Of a stretch of 64,000 bases of DNA, positions 35,858 to 45,670 are shown in pieces. Location: the NCBI RefSeq assembly GCF_900099605.1, contig NZ_FNDK01000008.1, forward strand, positions 62,001-126,000, given 5' to 3'. The position numbers were made by a program, and so were the translations under genes. The notes below the pieces were generated by a model. That model had not been told where the DNA came from and searched no databases. It saw nothing but the letters and a program-made list of their open reading frames with translations. Each line of letters starts with the position of its first letter. Positions within the stretch are counted from its first letter, which is position 1. Origin of the DNA: Alteribacillus persepolensis. Lineage in GTDB: Bacteria > Bacillota > Bacilli > Bacillales > Marinococcaceae.

Positions 35858-36316
35858 GTGAAAACGTTTCGATTAATTTCATTAAAAGTTATTGTATTAG
35901 AAAATCAAACATTCGTGCATCATGATATTCCTATAAGCGATGGCTTAATTATTAACCGGGAGGAAGCAGGCAGTTCCTGGTTGATTGAGGCCATGGTCCC
36001 GTCATCGGAAAAAGCATTTATAAGCTCTCTTTATGACCAGCAGCTTGTTTTCGAGGCGATGATTACGGAGAGAAGTAACGAACCAGCATTAATGTCTGGA
36101 CAAGTGCGTGATGTCATTTCATTAAGTAAAGGGTATAGTATACTCATTGATGCTAAAATGGCTGCTGGAAAAGATGAAGTGAGTACACTCATTCTTGAAA
36201 GTTTAATTGAAGATGGTTTTTCCGGTGAAGCATTATTGCAGGAGTTTACATCCCGAAAAGGCGATCAAGCGGAGTGGGCAAAGAAGATGGCTGAAAAAAT
36301 GTATAAAAACACGTAG
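35858..36316 (+). CDS. ywpF: YwpF-like protein
   Basis: 152-residue cytoplasmic protein of the YwpF family (KTFRLISLKVI, IPISDGLIINREEAGSSWLIEA). GTG 35858 lies 9 bases after GAGGCG. B. subtilis YwpF is of unknown function and sits at another locus; here it precedes ytkD. The C-terminal extension about residues 110-152 (GFSGEALLQEFTSRKGDQAEW) looks like a helical segment. Confidence 0.78.
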   Translation: MKTFRLISLKVIVLENQTFVHHDIPISDGLIINREEAGSSWLIEAMVPSSEKAFISSLYDQQLVFEAMITERSNEPALMSGQVRDVISLSKGYSILIDAKMAAGKDEVSTLILESLIEDGFSGEALLQEFTSRKGDQAEWAKKMAEKMYKNT

Positions 36317-36404
36317 AACAAGATGGAAGGCACGTACCGATAAAGGAGATACTATTTAGCAGCTGATATGGGTTATACTATGTACAGAACGAGGACGGTT
36401 CGTC

Positions 36405-36890
36405 ATGAATATATTTACATTCTTTGATTATTATCACAATAAAGTAGAGCTGGCATTTTCATCAACGCCGTTTTCTTCCCGCCCGAGGCACGTTTGGGTC
36501 GTCTGTCGTTATCAGTCGGGTTGGTTGTTAACACAGCATTCACGAAGAGGTCTTGAGTTTCCAGGAGGAAAAGTCGAAGAGGGGGAGACGGCTGAGGATG
36601 CAGCGATTCGTGAGGTGTGGGAAGAAACAGGAGGAAAAGTAGCCCGTCTTAACCATATTGGTCAATACAGAGTGCACGGCAAAGCTGAAACAGTCGTAAA
36701 AAACATATATTTTGCACAAATAAAAGACATCGTCAAAAAGCAGGATTATATGGAAACACATGGTCCTGTCGTATTGCAGTCGCTGCCGCACAATATTAAA
36801 CAAGATACCTCGTATAGTTTTATCATGAAAGATGAAATTTTACCGCGAACATTAACGCATTTAGAAAAAAAGAAATTGCTTGCTCCATAA
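36405..36890 (+). CDS. ytkD: Nudix hydrolase YtkD (8-oxo-dGTP type)
   Basis: 161 residues; B. subtilis YtkD (158) sanitises 8-oxo-dGTP in spores and under stress. The Nudix box GGKVEEGETAEDAAIREVWEE is complete with both catalytic Glu pairs. N-terminal FFDYYHNKVELAF and C-terminal SFIMKDEILPRTL match YtkD. ATG 36405 lies after GAGGACGGTTCGTC, a weak ribosome site. Own terminator follows. Confidence 0.93.
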   Translation: MNIFTFFDYYHNKVELAFSSTPFSSRPRHVWVVCRYQSGWLLTQHSRRGLEFPGGKVEEGETAEDAAIREVWEETGGKVARLNHIGQYRVHGKAETVVKNIYFAQIKDIVKKQDYMETHGPVVLQSLPHNIKQDTSYSFIMKDEILPRTLTHLEKKKLLAP

Positions 36891-36892
36891 TG

Positions 36893-36918
36893 AAAAAACC
36901 CCTAAAAAGGGGTTTTTT
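36893..36918. terminator. Bidirectional terminator between ytkD and ytlD
   Basis: AAAAAACCCCT pairs with AGGGGTTTTTT around AAAA; both strands end in T-runs. Confidence 0.9.
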
Positions 36919-36919
36919 A

Positions 36920-37729
36920 TTAAGATTTTCGCACACGTTTCATTAATAGGTGCTCTAATGCTTCAATCGCTTTGTACATGACAGCAGCGAGTATCGCGAT
37001 CACAATTAAGCTTAACATTACTTGTTGAAATTGGAACACTTGAAATCCATAGATGATGAGATAACCAAGCCCTTGTTTTGCTACAAGAAATTCGCCGACA
37101 ATGACACCGACCCATGCAAGCCCTACATTTACTTTTAATGTAGAAATGATAGTAGGATAACTTGCTGGTAAAATCGCATAACGAAACAATTGCCGCTTCG
37201 AAGCACCGAAAGTAAGCAGTACTTTTTTATAATTGTCGTCAACCTGCCGAAATGCATTGTATACGACTAGTGTCGTAATAACAATGGAAAGCAGGGCGCC
37301 CATTGCAATAATGGATGTCATACTGGGACCAAAAGCGACAATAATAATTGGTCCTAACGCAACCTTTGGCATGGAATTTAATACAACCAGGTACGGATCT
37401 AAGACGCGTGAGAGGAAAGGGGACCACCACAGAATGGCGGCAGTCAGTGTTCCGGAAACGGTACCGATAATAAATCCTGCCAGCGTTTCAGAAAGCGTGA
37501 CGGTGGCATGGGTGATTAAGGAGCCGTCAGCGATTTTTGTTGTCATTAAGTCCCACACTTTTGACGGCATGCTGAAAATCAGCGGATCTAACCAATTCAT
37601 ACGGGTGAACCATTCCCAGCTTAGAAAAAGCAAAGCCAGTAATAACAACTGACAGCTGACAACTTGACGCGTCTTTTTCCTTTTGTTTTTCAAAAATTGT
37701 CTATGAAGTGTTTGAATGTTTGTTTTCAA
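36920..37729 (-). CDS. ytlD: ABC transporter permease YtlD
   Basis: 269 residues (B. subtilis 268), about six membrane helices, of the nitrate/sulfonate/taurine permease group. The EAA loop is visible as [29 protein letters not shown] near 190. The start taken is TTG 37729, with AAGGAG 10 bases upstream inside ytlC; an in-frame ATG at 37783 would overlap ytlC by 83 bases and adds unmatched residues. Works with ytlC and ytlA. Confidence 0.88.
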   Translation of the reverse strand: MKTNIQTLHRQFLKNKRKKTRQVVSCQLLLLALLFLSWEWFTRMNWLDPLIFSMPSKVWDLMTTKIADGSLITHATVTLSETLAGFIIGTVSGTLTAAILWWSPFLSRVLDPYLVVLNSMPKVALGPIIIVAFGPSMTSIIAMGALLSIVITTLVVYNAFRQVDDNYKKVLLTFGASKRQLFRYAILPASYPTIISTLKVNVGLAWVGVIVGEFLVAKQGLGYLIIYGFQVFQFQQVMLSLIVIAILAAVMYKAIEALEHLLMKRVRKS

Positions 37730-38480
37730 CTTTCTCAAGCTCCTTCCATACCGTTTGGAAGAATGGGTGAAATGCTGGATCATTTCGAGCTTCTAACGGC
37801 AGTTTTTCCCTTAATTCATCAGGTACATCAAAGACGTGATGGATGGAACCGGGACGACTTTGAAACAAGTAAATACGGTCAGACATAGCGATAGCCTCGC
37901 TTAAGTCATGGGTAACTAAAATGGCTGTTTTTTTCTGTTGTTTTAAAGTGGAAAATACAAGATCTTCTAATTTTAGCTTTGTTTGATAGTCCAGAGCAGA
38001 AAAAGGTTCATCCAATAATAGCAGTGATGGCTTTGGAGCAAGCATGCGGACAAGTGCCGCTCGTTGTCTCATCCCGCCTGAAAGTTCGGAGGGAAAGGCT
38101 TGTGCTTTGTCGCCAAGGCCAAGTTCTTGCAGGAGGCGGAGTGCATCGTTTTTCGTTTTTTCGTTGTACAAGTTAGTAATCATCAAACCGAGCTCGATAT
38201 TTTTTTGTATCGTCAACCACGGAAACAAATAATCTTCTTGCAGCATATAACCGGTTTCTTCGGTTGGCCCGGTTATTTCTTTGTCGTGTAAGACGATGTC
38301 GCCCGAAGTTGGGCGCAGCAACCCCGCAATTATAGATAAAACGGTTGTTTTTCCACATCCACTTGGACCGATAAAAGAGACAAACTCTCCACTTTCTACG
38401 TTTAAAGACACAGATGACACAGCTTGCACCGCTTCTGCTTCCGTCAAATAGACTTTATTTACATCTTTTAAGGTAAGCAT
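37701..38480 (-). CDS. ytlC: ABC transporter ATPase YtlC
   Basis: 259-residue SsuB/TauB-type ATPase: Walker [11 protein letters not shown]-loop at [10 protein letters not shown], signature [14 protein letters not shown], Walker [14 protein letters not shown]-loop VTHD. ATG 38480 follows GGGGGAG by 7 bases. Middle gene of ytlA-ytlC-ytlD, overlapping ytlD. Confidence 0.94.
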   Translation of the reverse strand: MLTLKDVNKVYLTEAEAVQAVSSVSLNVESGEFVSFIGPSGCGKTTVLSIIAGLLRPTSGDIVLHDKEITGPTEETGYMLQEDYLFPWLTIQKNIELGLMITNLYNEKTKNDALRLLQELGLGDKAQAFPSELSGGMRQRAALVRMLAPKPSLLLLDEPFSALDYQTKLKLEDLVFSTLKQQKKTAILVTHDLSEAIAMSDRIYLFQSRPGSIHHVFDVPDELREKLPLEARNDPAFHPFFQTVWKELEKVENKHSNTS

Positions 38481-38496
38481 GGCAGGGCTCCCCCCT

Positions 38497-39495
38497 TCAC
38501 TCATTGATGACTTTTTCTGCCCACGTGTTGTTTACATAGGTGTTATAATCGGAACGTTCCGGCAGTTCACCAGCTTCATCCATAATATCTTGCAAGTTAT
38601 TCCATGCCTCCTCTGTCAGGACTGGTGTTTGAGCATAGGACTGCTGATTGCGGTACCGAACAAAAGAGTCAGCAATGATATCTGTTGATGTATCATCAAA
38701 ATATGGAGCAACAGCAGTGGCAACTTCTTCTGCAGAGGCATTGTAAATCCAGGTTTGTGCTTTGTAGATAGCGCGTGTGAAGCGTTCAATATGATCTTCA
38801 TTTTCTTCCATATAACCTTCCTTAGTCATGAATACTGTGTAAGGAACCGCTCCTGATTCTTCTCCAAAAGATGCAACGATACTGCCTAGTCCTTGGTGTT
38901 CAAACATTGTTGCTTGCGGTTCAAACAATTGCACATACTCACCAGTGCCTGATGCATACGCATTGGCGATATTGGCAAAATCTATATTTTGAATGAGTGT
39001 TAAATCTTGATGAGGATCAATATGATTTTGTTTTAACACAAACTCGCCTGTCATCTGCGGCATGCCGCCTTTACGCTGTCCGAGAAATGTACTTCCTTTC
39101 AGGTCTTCCCATGCAAACTCATCTGCAGTATTGTTGCGAGCCATTAAAAAAGTGCCGTCGCTTTGAGTCAGCATGGCAAAGTTAATAATAGGTTCAGCAG
39201 GTTCTTGTGCATTCACATAAATAGATGTTTCTGCACCAACAAGCGCGATATCACTGCCGCCTGATAGTAAAGATGTCATCGTTTTATCTCCGCCCCAAGT
39301 AGTGGTAAGCTCTATGTGAAGGTCTTCTTCTTCAAAAAAACCTTTTTCAATTGCTACATATAACGGTGCGTAAAAAATGGAGCGTGTGACTTCAGCCAAC
39401 CGTATGGTATCTCCATTGTTTGGTTGAAAACTGCAAGCAGTGATGCTGATGATACTAATAAAACAAATGAGAGAAACAAACACTTTTCTTATCAT
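38497..39495 (-). CDS. ytlA: ABC transporter substrate-binding lipoprotein YtlA
   Basis: 332-residue NMT1/SsuA-like binding protein. Lipoprotein signal MIRKVF with lipobox ITAC, C21 lipidated. Family features: IRLAEVTRSIFYAPLYVAIEKGFFEEEDL and SDIALVGAETSIY. The ligand may be a sulfonate, pyrimidine or related small molecule; no THI box or S-box lies upstream, so there is no direct clue. ATG 39495 follows AAGGAGGTACCCACG. First gene of the operon, divergent from ytmA. Confidence 0.9.
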   Translation of the reverse strand: MIRKVFVSLICFISIISITACSFQPNNGDTIRLAEVTRSIFYAPLYVAIEKGFFEEEDLHIELTTTWGGDKTMTSLLSGGSDIALVGAETSIYVNAQEPAEPIINFAMLTQSDGTFLMARNNTADEFAWEDLKGSTFLGQRKGGMPQMTGEFVLKQNHIDPHQDLTLIQNIDFANIANAYASGTGEYVQLFEPQATMFEHQGLGSIVASFGEESGAVPYTVFMTKEGYMEENEDHIERFTRAIYKAQTWIYNASAEEVATAVAPYFDDTSTDIIADSFVRYRNQQSYAQTPVLTEEAWNNLQDIMDEAGELPERSDYNTYVNNTWAEKVINE

Positions 39496-39580
39496 CGTGG
39501 GTACCTCCTTGTAACAGTCATTGATTGTATAGTTTATGACAAGGGCGTCTATCACGTTCCTAAGAAAAAAGGAGAAAAGT

Positions 39581-40342
39581 ATGATGGAAAAACAAAAGAT
39601 TACACAAAGTCCGCTTGCTACTCTTTATGAAGTGACATATAAAAGTGCCAGTTACAGCGTCAAAGGCTGTTTAGGAATTCCGGCTAAACCAGGGACGTAT
39701 CCGGGAATATTGTATTTGCGCGGAGGATTAAAAAAGGTTGGCATGGTAAAACAAGACTGGATAAAGGAGTTAACGCAGCAAGGATACGTTGTATTTGCTC
39801 CTTATTATCGAGGAAATGCCGGAGGAGAAGGGAAAGAAGATTTTTGCGGAAATGACCGTGAAGATGCAGTACAAGCTTTTGATGTTTTAGCCAATGTAGC
39901 GGAAACAGCGAACCAAGACCTTCATGTCATGGGGTTTTCCCGCGGTGCCGTGATGGCATTGTTTACTGCTATGGAAAGAAATGTGTCGTCAGTGATTGTA
40001 TGGGGCGGCGTGTCTGACATGAGGCTCACATATGAAGAAAGACCGGATTTGCGGCGCATGCTGCGCAGAGTCACGGGCGGCACTCCAGATGTAAAGCCAA
40101 GAGCTTATCAATGGCGAACACCATTGCATGACATCGTGCACATTCACGTACCGGTGTTCATTATTCATGGCGAAAAAGATGAGCATGTATCGATTGAACA
40201 TGCGTACCGCTTGGAACGTGCATTATATGAACGGGGACAACCTGTTAAGACGCTTTTTTATCCAGAAATGCCGCACCATTTTTCTGAAGATGCCAAGCGC
40301 TATGTTATGCAGCAGATAGCACAATGGATTCAAGGCATATAA
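39581..40342 (+). CDS. ytmA: Alpha/beta hydrolase YtmA (peptidase S9-like)
   Basis: 253 residues (B. subtilis 257). Nucleophile elbow GFSRGA near residue 122, the Asp in HGEKDEHVSIEHA near 205, and the catalytic His in PHHFSED near 235. The oxyanion strand is LYLRGGLKK. Likely an acylamino-acid peptidase-like or esterase; substrate unknown. ATG 39581 follows AAAAAAGGAG. Divergent from ytlACD. Confidence 0.9.
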   Translation: MMEKQKITQSPLATLYEVTYKSASYSVKGCLGIPAKPGTYPGILYLRGGLKKVGMVKQDWIKELTQQGYVVFAPYYRGNAGGEGKEDFCGNDREDAVQAFDVLANVAETANQDLHVMGFSRGAVMALFTAMERNVSSVIVWGGVSDMRLTYEERPDLRRMLRRVTGGTPDVKPRAYQWRTPLHDIVHIHVPVFIIHGEKDEHVSIEHAYRLERALYERGQPVKTLFYPEMPHHFSEDAKRYVMQQIAQWIQGI

Positions 40343-40374
40343 AAATCCCCCTTTCCGGCAAGTGGAAAAGGGGG
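40343..40374 (-). terminator. Terminator of pckA
   Basis: CCCCCTTTCC (40347-40356) pairs with GGAAAAGGGGG (40364-40374) with a one-base bulge; TTTTT follows on the minus strand. Confidence 0.85.
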
Positions 40375-40387
40375 CAGTGATTGTTGG

Positions 40388-41992
40388 CTATTCAGCTGTT
40401 TCCGGGGCGAGAACCTTTGGGCCTGCTGCTTTAATTTCTTCTGACGCGTCCTCAAACTTTTCGAAGTTGTTTTGGAATTTTTGAGCGAGTTCTTTTGCTT
40501 TTTGCTGATAAGCTTCTTTGTCGTCCCACGTTTGTTTTGGCTGCAGCACTTCATCTGGTACACCCGGGCAATGAAGGGGAACATGCACACCAAAGGTTGG
40601 ATCTTGCACGGTTTCAACTCCGTCTAATTCGCCCAGCAATGCGGCTTGGATCATAGCTCTTGTGTATGGAAGGTTCATACGTTTTCCTATGCCATAAGGT
40701 CCCCCGGTCCAGCCAGTGTTCACTAAGAATACGTTTACGTCATGCTGGAGGATTTTCTCTCCCAGCATTTCTGCATAACGAGATGCTTCAAGTGGAAGGA
40801 ATGGAGCACCAAAGCAAGTAGAGAAGGTTGCTTCTGGCTGTGTGATGCCGCGTTCAGTACCAGCTAGTTTACTCGTATAGCCGCTTAAAAAGTGATACAT
40901 TGCTTGTTCTTTTGTTAATTTACTGATTGGCGGCAATACACCAAACGCATCCGCTGTTAAAAAGATAATAGCAGAAGGATGCCCAGCCATACTTGGCTGT
41001 AATGTATTTGGTATATTTTCAATAGGGTAAGCAGCCCGTGTATTTTCCGTTAAGTTAGTATTATCGTAATCAGGCAGTCCTGTGTCTTCGTTCACATAAA
41101 CGTTTTCTAAAACAGAGCCGAAGCGGATAGCGTTCCAAATCTGCGGTTCCTTTTTCTCAGAGAGGTTTACGCATTTTGCATAGCAGCCGCCTTCAATATT
41201 GAACACCCCGTTATTTGACCAGCCGTGTTCATCATCTCCGATTAATTGACGATTCGGATCAGCAGATAATGTTGTTTTCCCCGTACCGGATAAGCCGAAG
41301 AACAGTGCGGTATCTCCCTCTTCTCCGACGTTTGCCGAGCAGTGCATTGGAAGAACATCTCGTTCAGGAAGCAAGAAATTCATAACAGAGAAGATGGATT
41401 TTTTCATTTCACCGGCATATTCCGTTCCGCCAATTAATACGACTTTTTCTTCAAAAGAAACGATAATAAACGTTTCTGACTGTGTGCCGTCTGTTTCTGG
41501 ATCTGCTTTAAAGTTTGGTGCAGCAATCACCGTAAATTCGGCACGATGATCGTTTAACTCTTCTTGATCCGGTCGGATAAATAATTGGCGGGCAAACACG
41601 TTATGCCATGCGTATTCATTAATGACTTGAATTGGCAGGCGGTAAGCAGGATCCGCGCCTGCAAAACCACGTGTGACAAATACTTCGTTCGTTTCTTTTA
41701 AGTGATCGATGACTTTTTTATAAAGAGAAGTAAATACTTCTTTACTGATAGGTTGGTTGACAGCTCCCCAATCAATTTGATCAGTGACAGAAGGTTCATC
41801 AACAATATATTTATCTTTTGGAGACCGCCCTGTATACTTTCCAGTTTCCACGCTTAACGCACCATTTGAGGTTAATACCCCTTCATTGCGCTGCAAAGAT
41901 TTTTCAATCAATCTGGACACTGGCAAGTCATTAAGCACATTTCCTCCATGAAGAAGCTCGTTTAGCTCATTGGAAAAGTTAATCGTCGTCAT
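40388..41992 (-). CDS. pckA: Phosphoenolpyruvate carboxykinase (ATP)
   Basis: Converts oxaloacetate and ATP to PEP, first step of gluconeogenesis. 534 residues. Motifs: [16 protein letters not shown], the kinase-1a loop [12 protein letters not shown] near 245, [24 protein letters not shown] near 262 (kinase-2 metal Asp), and RAAYPIENI near 333. ATG 41992 lies 11 bases after AAAGGG. Transcribed from a promoter overlapped by a CcpN-like site, so glucose repression is expected. A lone unit between ytmA and metK. Confidence 0.97.
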   Translation of the reverse strand: MTTINFSNELNELLHGGNVLNDLPVSRLIEKSLQRNEGVLTSNGALSVETGKYTGRSPKDKYIVDEPSVTDQIDWGAVNQPISKEVFTSLYKKVIDHLKETNEVFVTRGFAGADPAYRLPIQVINEYAWHNVFARQLFIRPDQEELNDHRAEFTVIAAPNFKADPETDGTQSETFIIVSFEEKVVLIGGTEYAGEMKKSIFSVMNFLLPERDVLPMHCSANVGEEGDTALFFGLSGTGKTTLSADPNRQLIGDDEHGWSNNGVFNIEGGCYAKCVNLSEKKEPQIWNAIRFGSVLENVYVNEDTGLPDYDNTNLTENTRAAYPIENIPNTLQPSMAGHPSAIIFLTADAFGVLPPISKLTKEQAMYHFLSGYTSKLAGTERGITQPEATFSTCFGAPFLPLEASRYAEMLGEKILQHDVNVFLVNTGWTGGPYGIGKRMNLPYTRAMIQAALLGELDGVETVQDPTFGVHVPLHCPGVPDEVLQPKQTWDDKEAYQQKAKELAQKFQNNFEKFEDASEEIKAAGPKVLAPETAE

Positions 41993-42038
41993 GGCGGCAA
42001 AACCCTTTCTCTGATTAATAAATTATCGTTTTAATTAT

Positions 42039-42080
42039 GAATTAGTATAACACATTTATTTTATTAGTCTATACTAATTC
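42039..42080 (-). promoter_or_regulatory. pckA promoter with CcpN-like operator and 11-base inverted repeat
   Basis: Minus strand: TAGACT (42066-42071), 16-base spacer, TATACT (42044-42049). TGTGTTATACT (42044-42054) fits the CcpN consensus TRTGHYATAYW as I recall it. GAATTAGTATA (42039-42049) and its exact inverse TATACTAATTC (42070-42080) form a perfect 11-base dyad around the promoter core. Confidence 0.65.
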
Positions 42081-42185
42081 GAAATTTTTGTTAAAAGATT
42101 TATACAAAATGTTTGTTAGTCCTTGTTTTTCCATTAAAAGTGAACGAAGATGTTACAATTGAATAAGAGAGGAGAGGACGTGGTG

Positions 42186-42602
42186 ATGGCAAGGTATGAA
42201 ACATCGTTTATTGTTTTTTATGATGGGACGTGTGAATTGTGTCAGCGCACGAAATATCTGTTAAAAAAATGGGATACACACAAGCGGTTAACGTTTCAGC
42301 CAATTCAAGATCCTTCTGTTATGAATGATTATCCCTTCTTAAAAAAAGAACAGTTGCAAAAGGAAATGCATCTTCTTGAGAGCCATACGTATGTATATAC
42401 CGGATATGCGGCAGTAAAGCGTATCATGAAGCTTTTACCTATGACAAAAATAGTAACTCCCATCCTTTGCATCCCTGGTACAAATTGGCTGGGCCGTTTT
42501 TTATATCAAAGGGTAGCAAGTAACAGGTATCAGTTGTCCGGCAATGCTTGCCGCAATGGAGGCTGTCAAATAAATCGCTCTTCATTTGACAGAAACTCAT
42601 AA
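42186..42602 (+). CDS. DCC-family thiol-disulfide oxidoreductase
   Basis: 138-residue DUF393 protein with the DCC motif: VFYDGTCELCQRTKYLLKKW, where the Cys pair would be redox-active. B. subtilis YuxK is of this type. The C-terminus has an additional Cys cluster (NACRNGGCQIN). ATG 42186 follows GAGGAGAGGACG. The 3' end carries the promoter of metK, so the metK S-box transcript starts just past this gene. Confidence 0.88.
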   Translation: MARYETSFIVFYDGTCELCQRTKYLLKKWDTHKRLTFQPIQDPSVMNDYPFLKKEQLQKEMHLLESHTYVYTGYAAVKRIMKLLPMTKIVTPILCIPGTNWLGRFLYQRVASNRYQLSGNACRNGGCQINRSSFDRNS

Positions 42603-42614
42603 CTGCGATATGAT
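42586..42614 (+). promoter_or_regulatory. Promoter of S-box-metK
   Basis: TTGACA (42586-42591), 17-base spacer, TATGAT (42609-42614), partly inside the 3' end of the DCC gene. Predicted start about 42621, 10 bases before the riboswitch. Confidence 0.8.
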
Positions 42615-42630
42615 ATGTCGCGAACGGATA

Positions 42631-42743
42631 CTCTTATCCCGAGCTGGCGGAGGGACAGGCCCTATGAAGCCCGGCAACCATCCCCGTTATCAGGGGCAAA
42701 GGTGCTAACCTGGAAAGACGGATATCGTCTTGGAAGATAAGAG
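42631..42743 (+). ncRNA. SAM-I riboswitch (S-box) of metK
   Basis: Classic S-box: P1 CTCTTATC (42631-42638) pairs exactly with GATAAGAG (42736-42743); GAGGGA, GGCCCTATGAAGCCCGGCAACC, and the P3 hairpin CCCCGTTATCAGGGG follow in the conserved order, with GGTGCTAA. SAM binding favours the terminator hairpin downstream, shutting off metK. Confidence 0.97.
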
Positions 42744-42763
42744 GCGAAAAAGGTGAACGTTTT

Positions 42764-42805
42764 CCCCCTTTTCCTCGCCATGGATGGAAAAGGGGGTTTG
42801 TTTTG
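42764..42805 (+). terminator. Riboswitch-controlled terminator of metK leader
   Basis: CCCCCTTTTCC (42764-42774) pairs with GGAAAAGGGGG (42786-42796), then TTTGTTTTG. It lies 20 bases past the S-box aptamer and 85 before metK. Confidence 0.92.
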
Positions 42806-42890
42806 TTAGAGCAATTTCTCCTTCTCGTCTTCATAGAAAATGTAGGGTTTGAGTGCCGTAATACCGAATATGGTAAAGGAGGCAGTACAC

Positions 42891-44099
42891 GTGTCAACTG
42901 CAGGACGACGACTATTTACATCAGAGTCAGTAACCGAAGGGCATCCTGATAAAATTTGTGATCAAATTTCTGATGCCATTTTAGATGAAATCATCGAAAG
43001 AGATCCCAATGCCAGGGTAGCCTGCGAGACCGTAGTTAATACAGGTTTGGTGCTCGTAGCCGGAGAGATTACGACATCTACTTATGTCGATATTCAAAAG
43101 ATTGCAAGAGAGACATTAAAAGATATTGGTTATACGCGGGCGAAATATGGTTTTGATTTTGAAACCAGTGCGGTGTTAACTTCGATTGATGAACAGTCTG
43201 CTGATATTGCACAAGGTGTCGACCAAGCGTTAGAAGCAAGAGAAGGACAAATGACAGATGAAGAAATTGAGGCAATCGGTGCCGGTGACCAGGGCTTAAT
43301 GTTTGGTTACGCCGATAATGAAACAGAAGAATTAATGCCTCTGCCGATTTCTCTATCGCACAAGCTGGCCAGAAGGCTGACAGAAGTGCGTAAACAAGGA
43401 ATTGTTCCTTATCTGCGTCCAGATGGAAAAACACAAGTAACAGTAGAGTACGATGAGGATGGACATCCGCGTCGTGTAGAAACGATTGTTATTTCCACGC
43501 AGCACCATTCTGATGCAACGCTTGAGCAAATTGACCGGGATTTGAAAGAGCATGTGATTGAACCGATTGTACCGGAAGAGCTGCTAGATGAAGATACAAA
43601 TTACTTTATTAACCCAACAGGCCGGTTTGTTATCGGAGGACCGCAAGGGGATGCAGGTCTAACAGGAAGAAAGATCATCGTTGATACGTACGGCGGTTTT
43701 TCACGTCACGGCGGCGGGGCGTTTTCCGGGAAAGATCCTACAAAAGTAGACCGCTCTGCTTCTTATGCAGCACGGTATGTTGCTAAAAACATTGTAGCTG
43801 CTGGATTAGCAGAGAAATGTGAAGTGCAGCTTGCTTACGCGATTGGAGTAGCTGAGCCTGTTTCGATTGCTGTCGAAACGTTTGGCACTGGTAAAGTTGA
43901 TGAAGAGACCCTTGTAGGACTTGTCCGGGAACATTTTGATTTGCGCCCGGCAGGTATTATTAAAATGCTTGATTTGCGCCGTCCTATTTATCGCCAGACC
44001 GCAGCGTACGGCCATTTTGGACGCACAGATGTAGAGCTTCCGTGGGAAGCTGTTGACAAAGCAGATGTGTTAAAACAACAGGCTTATGAGACGAAATAG
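42891..44099 (+). CDS. metK: S-adenosylmethionine synthetase
   Basis: Makes SAM from methionine and ATP. 402 residues from GTG 42891, 8 bases after AAAGGAGG. Motifs: [36 protein letters not shown] near 120, the P-loop-like [21 protein letters not shown] near 260, and [17 protein letters not shown]. Controlled by the S-box upstream. Terminator follows 8 bases after the stop. Confidence 0.97.
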   Translation: MSTAGRRLFTSESVTEGHPDKICDQISDAILDEIIERDPNARVACETVVNTGLVLVAGEITTSTYVDIQKIARETLKDIGYTRAKYGFDFETSAVLTSIDEQSADIAQGVDQALEAREGQMTDEEIEAIGAGDQGLMFGYADNETEELMPLPISLSHKLARRLTEVRKQGIVPYLRPDGKTQVTVEYDEDGHPRRVETIVISTQHHSDATLEQIDRDLKEHVIEPIVPEELLDEDTNYFINPTGRFVIGGPQGDAGLTGRKIIVDTYGGFSRHGGGAFSGKDPTKVDRSASYAARYVAKNIVAAGLAEKCEVQLAYAIGVAEPVSIAVETFGTGKVDEETLVGLVREHFDLRPAGIIKMLDLRRPIYRQTAAYGHFGRTDVELPWEAVDKADVLKQQAYETK

Positions 44100-44107
44100 T
44101 AAACAAG

Positions 44108-44143
44108 AAAAATCCTGCAGCGTGAGCCGCTGCAGGATTTTTC
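44108..44143 (+). terminator. Terminator of metK
   Basis: AAAATCCTGCAGCG pairs with CGCTGCAGGATTTT around a short loop, then TTC. Confidence 0.92.
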
Positions 44144-44191
44144 TGTGTATCCATGAAAGCAAAGCATGCGGACTTGCATTCTGTAAGCCCG

Positions 44192-44722
44192 CTATTTGCG
44201 GTGGGAAACATCGTTTGCTAAATCTTTGTAGTATTTGCCTTTTTCAACATACGATTGGCGAACTCTTGCCATTTCCTCAAAATCTTCTTCTGTCAGCTCA
44301 CGAACCACTTTAGCAGGACGGCCAAGAGCCAGTGTTCTTGGTGGTATGGAGGTTCGCGGTGTAACAAGGCTTCCTGCTCCAATAAAAGCTTCTTCCCCAA
44401 TTTCAGCACCGTCTAAGATGTGCGCTCCCATTCCAATCAGGGCATTTTTTCGAACGATGGCGCTATGTAAAAGAACCATGTGTCCAACTGTTACATCGTC
44501 TTCAAGAATGAGTGGATTTTTAGGGCTTTGGTGGAGCACAGAATTGTCTTGAATATTCACACGATTGCCGATAACAGTAGGAGCTACATCTCCTCGTATT
44601 ACGGTGTTAAACCAGATGCTGGACTCTTCTCCGATTGCTACATCCCCTGTAATAGTCACGTAATCAGCGATATAGGCGGATTCGGCAATGTTTGGCGCTT
44701 TTCCCTTATATGAATAAATCAT
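44192..44722 (-). CDS. ytoA: Gamma-carbonic anhydrase-like protein YtoA
   Basis: 176-residue left-handed beta-helix protein of hexapeptide repeats (VTITGDVAIGEESSIWFNTVIRGDV). Three metal His are visible: SVLHQSP near 64, VGHMVLLHS near 80-85. Ends with a C-terminal helix. Family members include PaaY and Cam; activity in Bacillus is unproven. ATG follows AGGAGGATGTGTC. Confidence 0.93.
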   Translation of the reverse strand: MIYSYKGKAPNIAESAYIADYVTITGDVAIGEESSIWFNTVIRGDVAPTVIGNRVNIQDNSVLHQSPKNPLILEDDVTVGHMVLLHSAIVRKNALIGMGAHILDGAEIGEEAFIGAGSLVTPRTSIPPRTLALGRPAKVVRELTEEDFEEMARVRQSYVEKGKYYKDLANDVSHRK

Positions 44723-44860
44723 GACACATCCTCCTAGCGGTTAGTAAAATACTGTTTTCTAATGTAAGTTTAGCAAAAAAAGTAGTAAAATGAACAGAGA
44801 AATGGTGATGGTCAATGAATTGCTTGCGGATGGCTGGGAAGAGAAAGGCGGGAAATAGGG

Positions 44861-45640
44861 ATGATGAAAAATTGGATGTGTGATCGAGCGCGCGGCACTG
44901 TTTTAATCATTCATGGAGCTGGAGAACATCATGGACGTTATGAATGGGTTATTCAATATTTAAATCAACTGCGTTTTCATGTTGTTAGCGGAGACTTGCC
45001 AGGCCATGGCAGGACGAGGGGAAAAAGAGGGCACATTGATACGTTTGATCAATACATAAACACTGTATATGAGTGGTATAAAGAAGCAGCTTCATATGAG
45101 CTTCCCGTGTTTTTGTTCGGACACAGTATGGGAGGATTAGTCGCGATTCGAACCTTAATGGAAAAATACATGCCCATCAAAGGGATTATTTTGTCTTCAC
45201 CTTGTCTAGGATTGTATGAATACCCGAGTAAAGCGGCAGACGTGGCGGCGAAAATGTTTCATCGAATTGCGCCGACATTCAAGGCAAAGTCAGGCATACG
45301 TGCTTCTCGGGTGACTCGAAGTCCGGAAGCGCGCGCTGCTTATGAAAAAGATGAATTTAATGTCTCTGTTGTAACAGCCAGGTGGTATCAAGAAACGCTA
45401 AAAGCAATAAAACGAAGCTTTTTTGAAGCGGACCGTTTTCCTAATGTTCCGCTATTGGTCATGCAGGCAGGAGAAGATTATATTGTCGATAAGTATGCAG
45501 CTCACCGCTGGTTTAATAGAATCGAGACTGCTGATCGTTCGATGAAAGAATGGAAGGGATTATATCATGAGCTTCTCAACGAACCGGAAAGAGAAGAAGT
45601 ATTTCAATTTATGATGAATTTTATCAATCAGCGGTTATAA
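44861..45640 (+). CDS. ytpA: Phospholipase/monoacylglycerol lipase YtpA
   Basis: 259-residue alpha/beta hydrolase. Nucleophile GHSMGG near residue 88; Asp in AGEDYIVD near 205; His in YHELLNE near 235. B. subtilis YtpA makes the lysophospholipid antibiotic bacilysocin. The next gene ytpB, 30 bases downstream, is its usual partner. ATG 44861 or 44864 could start; AAAGGCGGG is upstream. Confidence 0.92.
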   Translation: MMKNWMCDRARGTVLIIHGAGEHHGRYEWVIQYLNQLRFHVVSGDLPGHGRTRGKRGHIDTFDQYINTVYEWYKEAASYELPVFLFGHSMGGLVAIRTLMEKYMPIKGIILSSPCLGLYEYPSKAADVAAKMFHRIAPTFKAKSGIRASRVTRSPEARAAYEKDEFNVSVVTARWYQETLKAIKRSFFEADRFPNVPLLVMQAGEDYIVDKYAAHRWFNRIETADRSMKEWKGLYHELLNEPEREEVFQFMMNFINQRL

Positions 45641-45670
45641 TAGGCAAAGCAGAAAAAAAGGAGGATCCTT

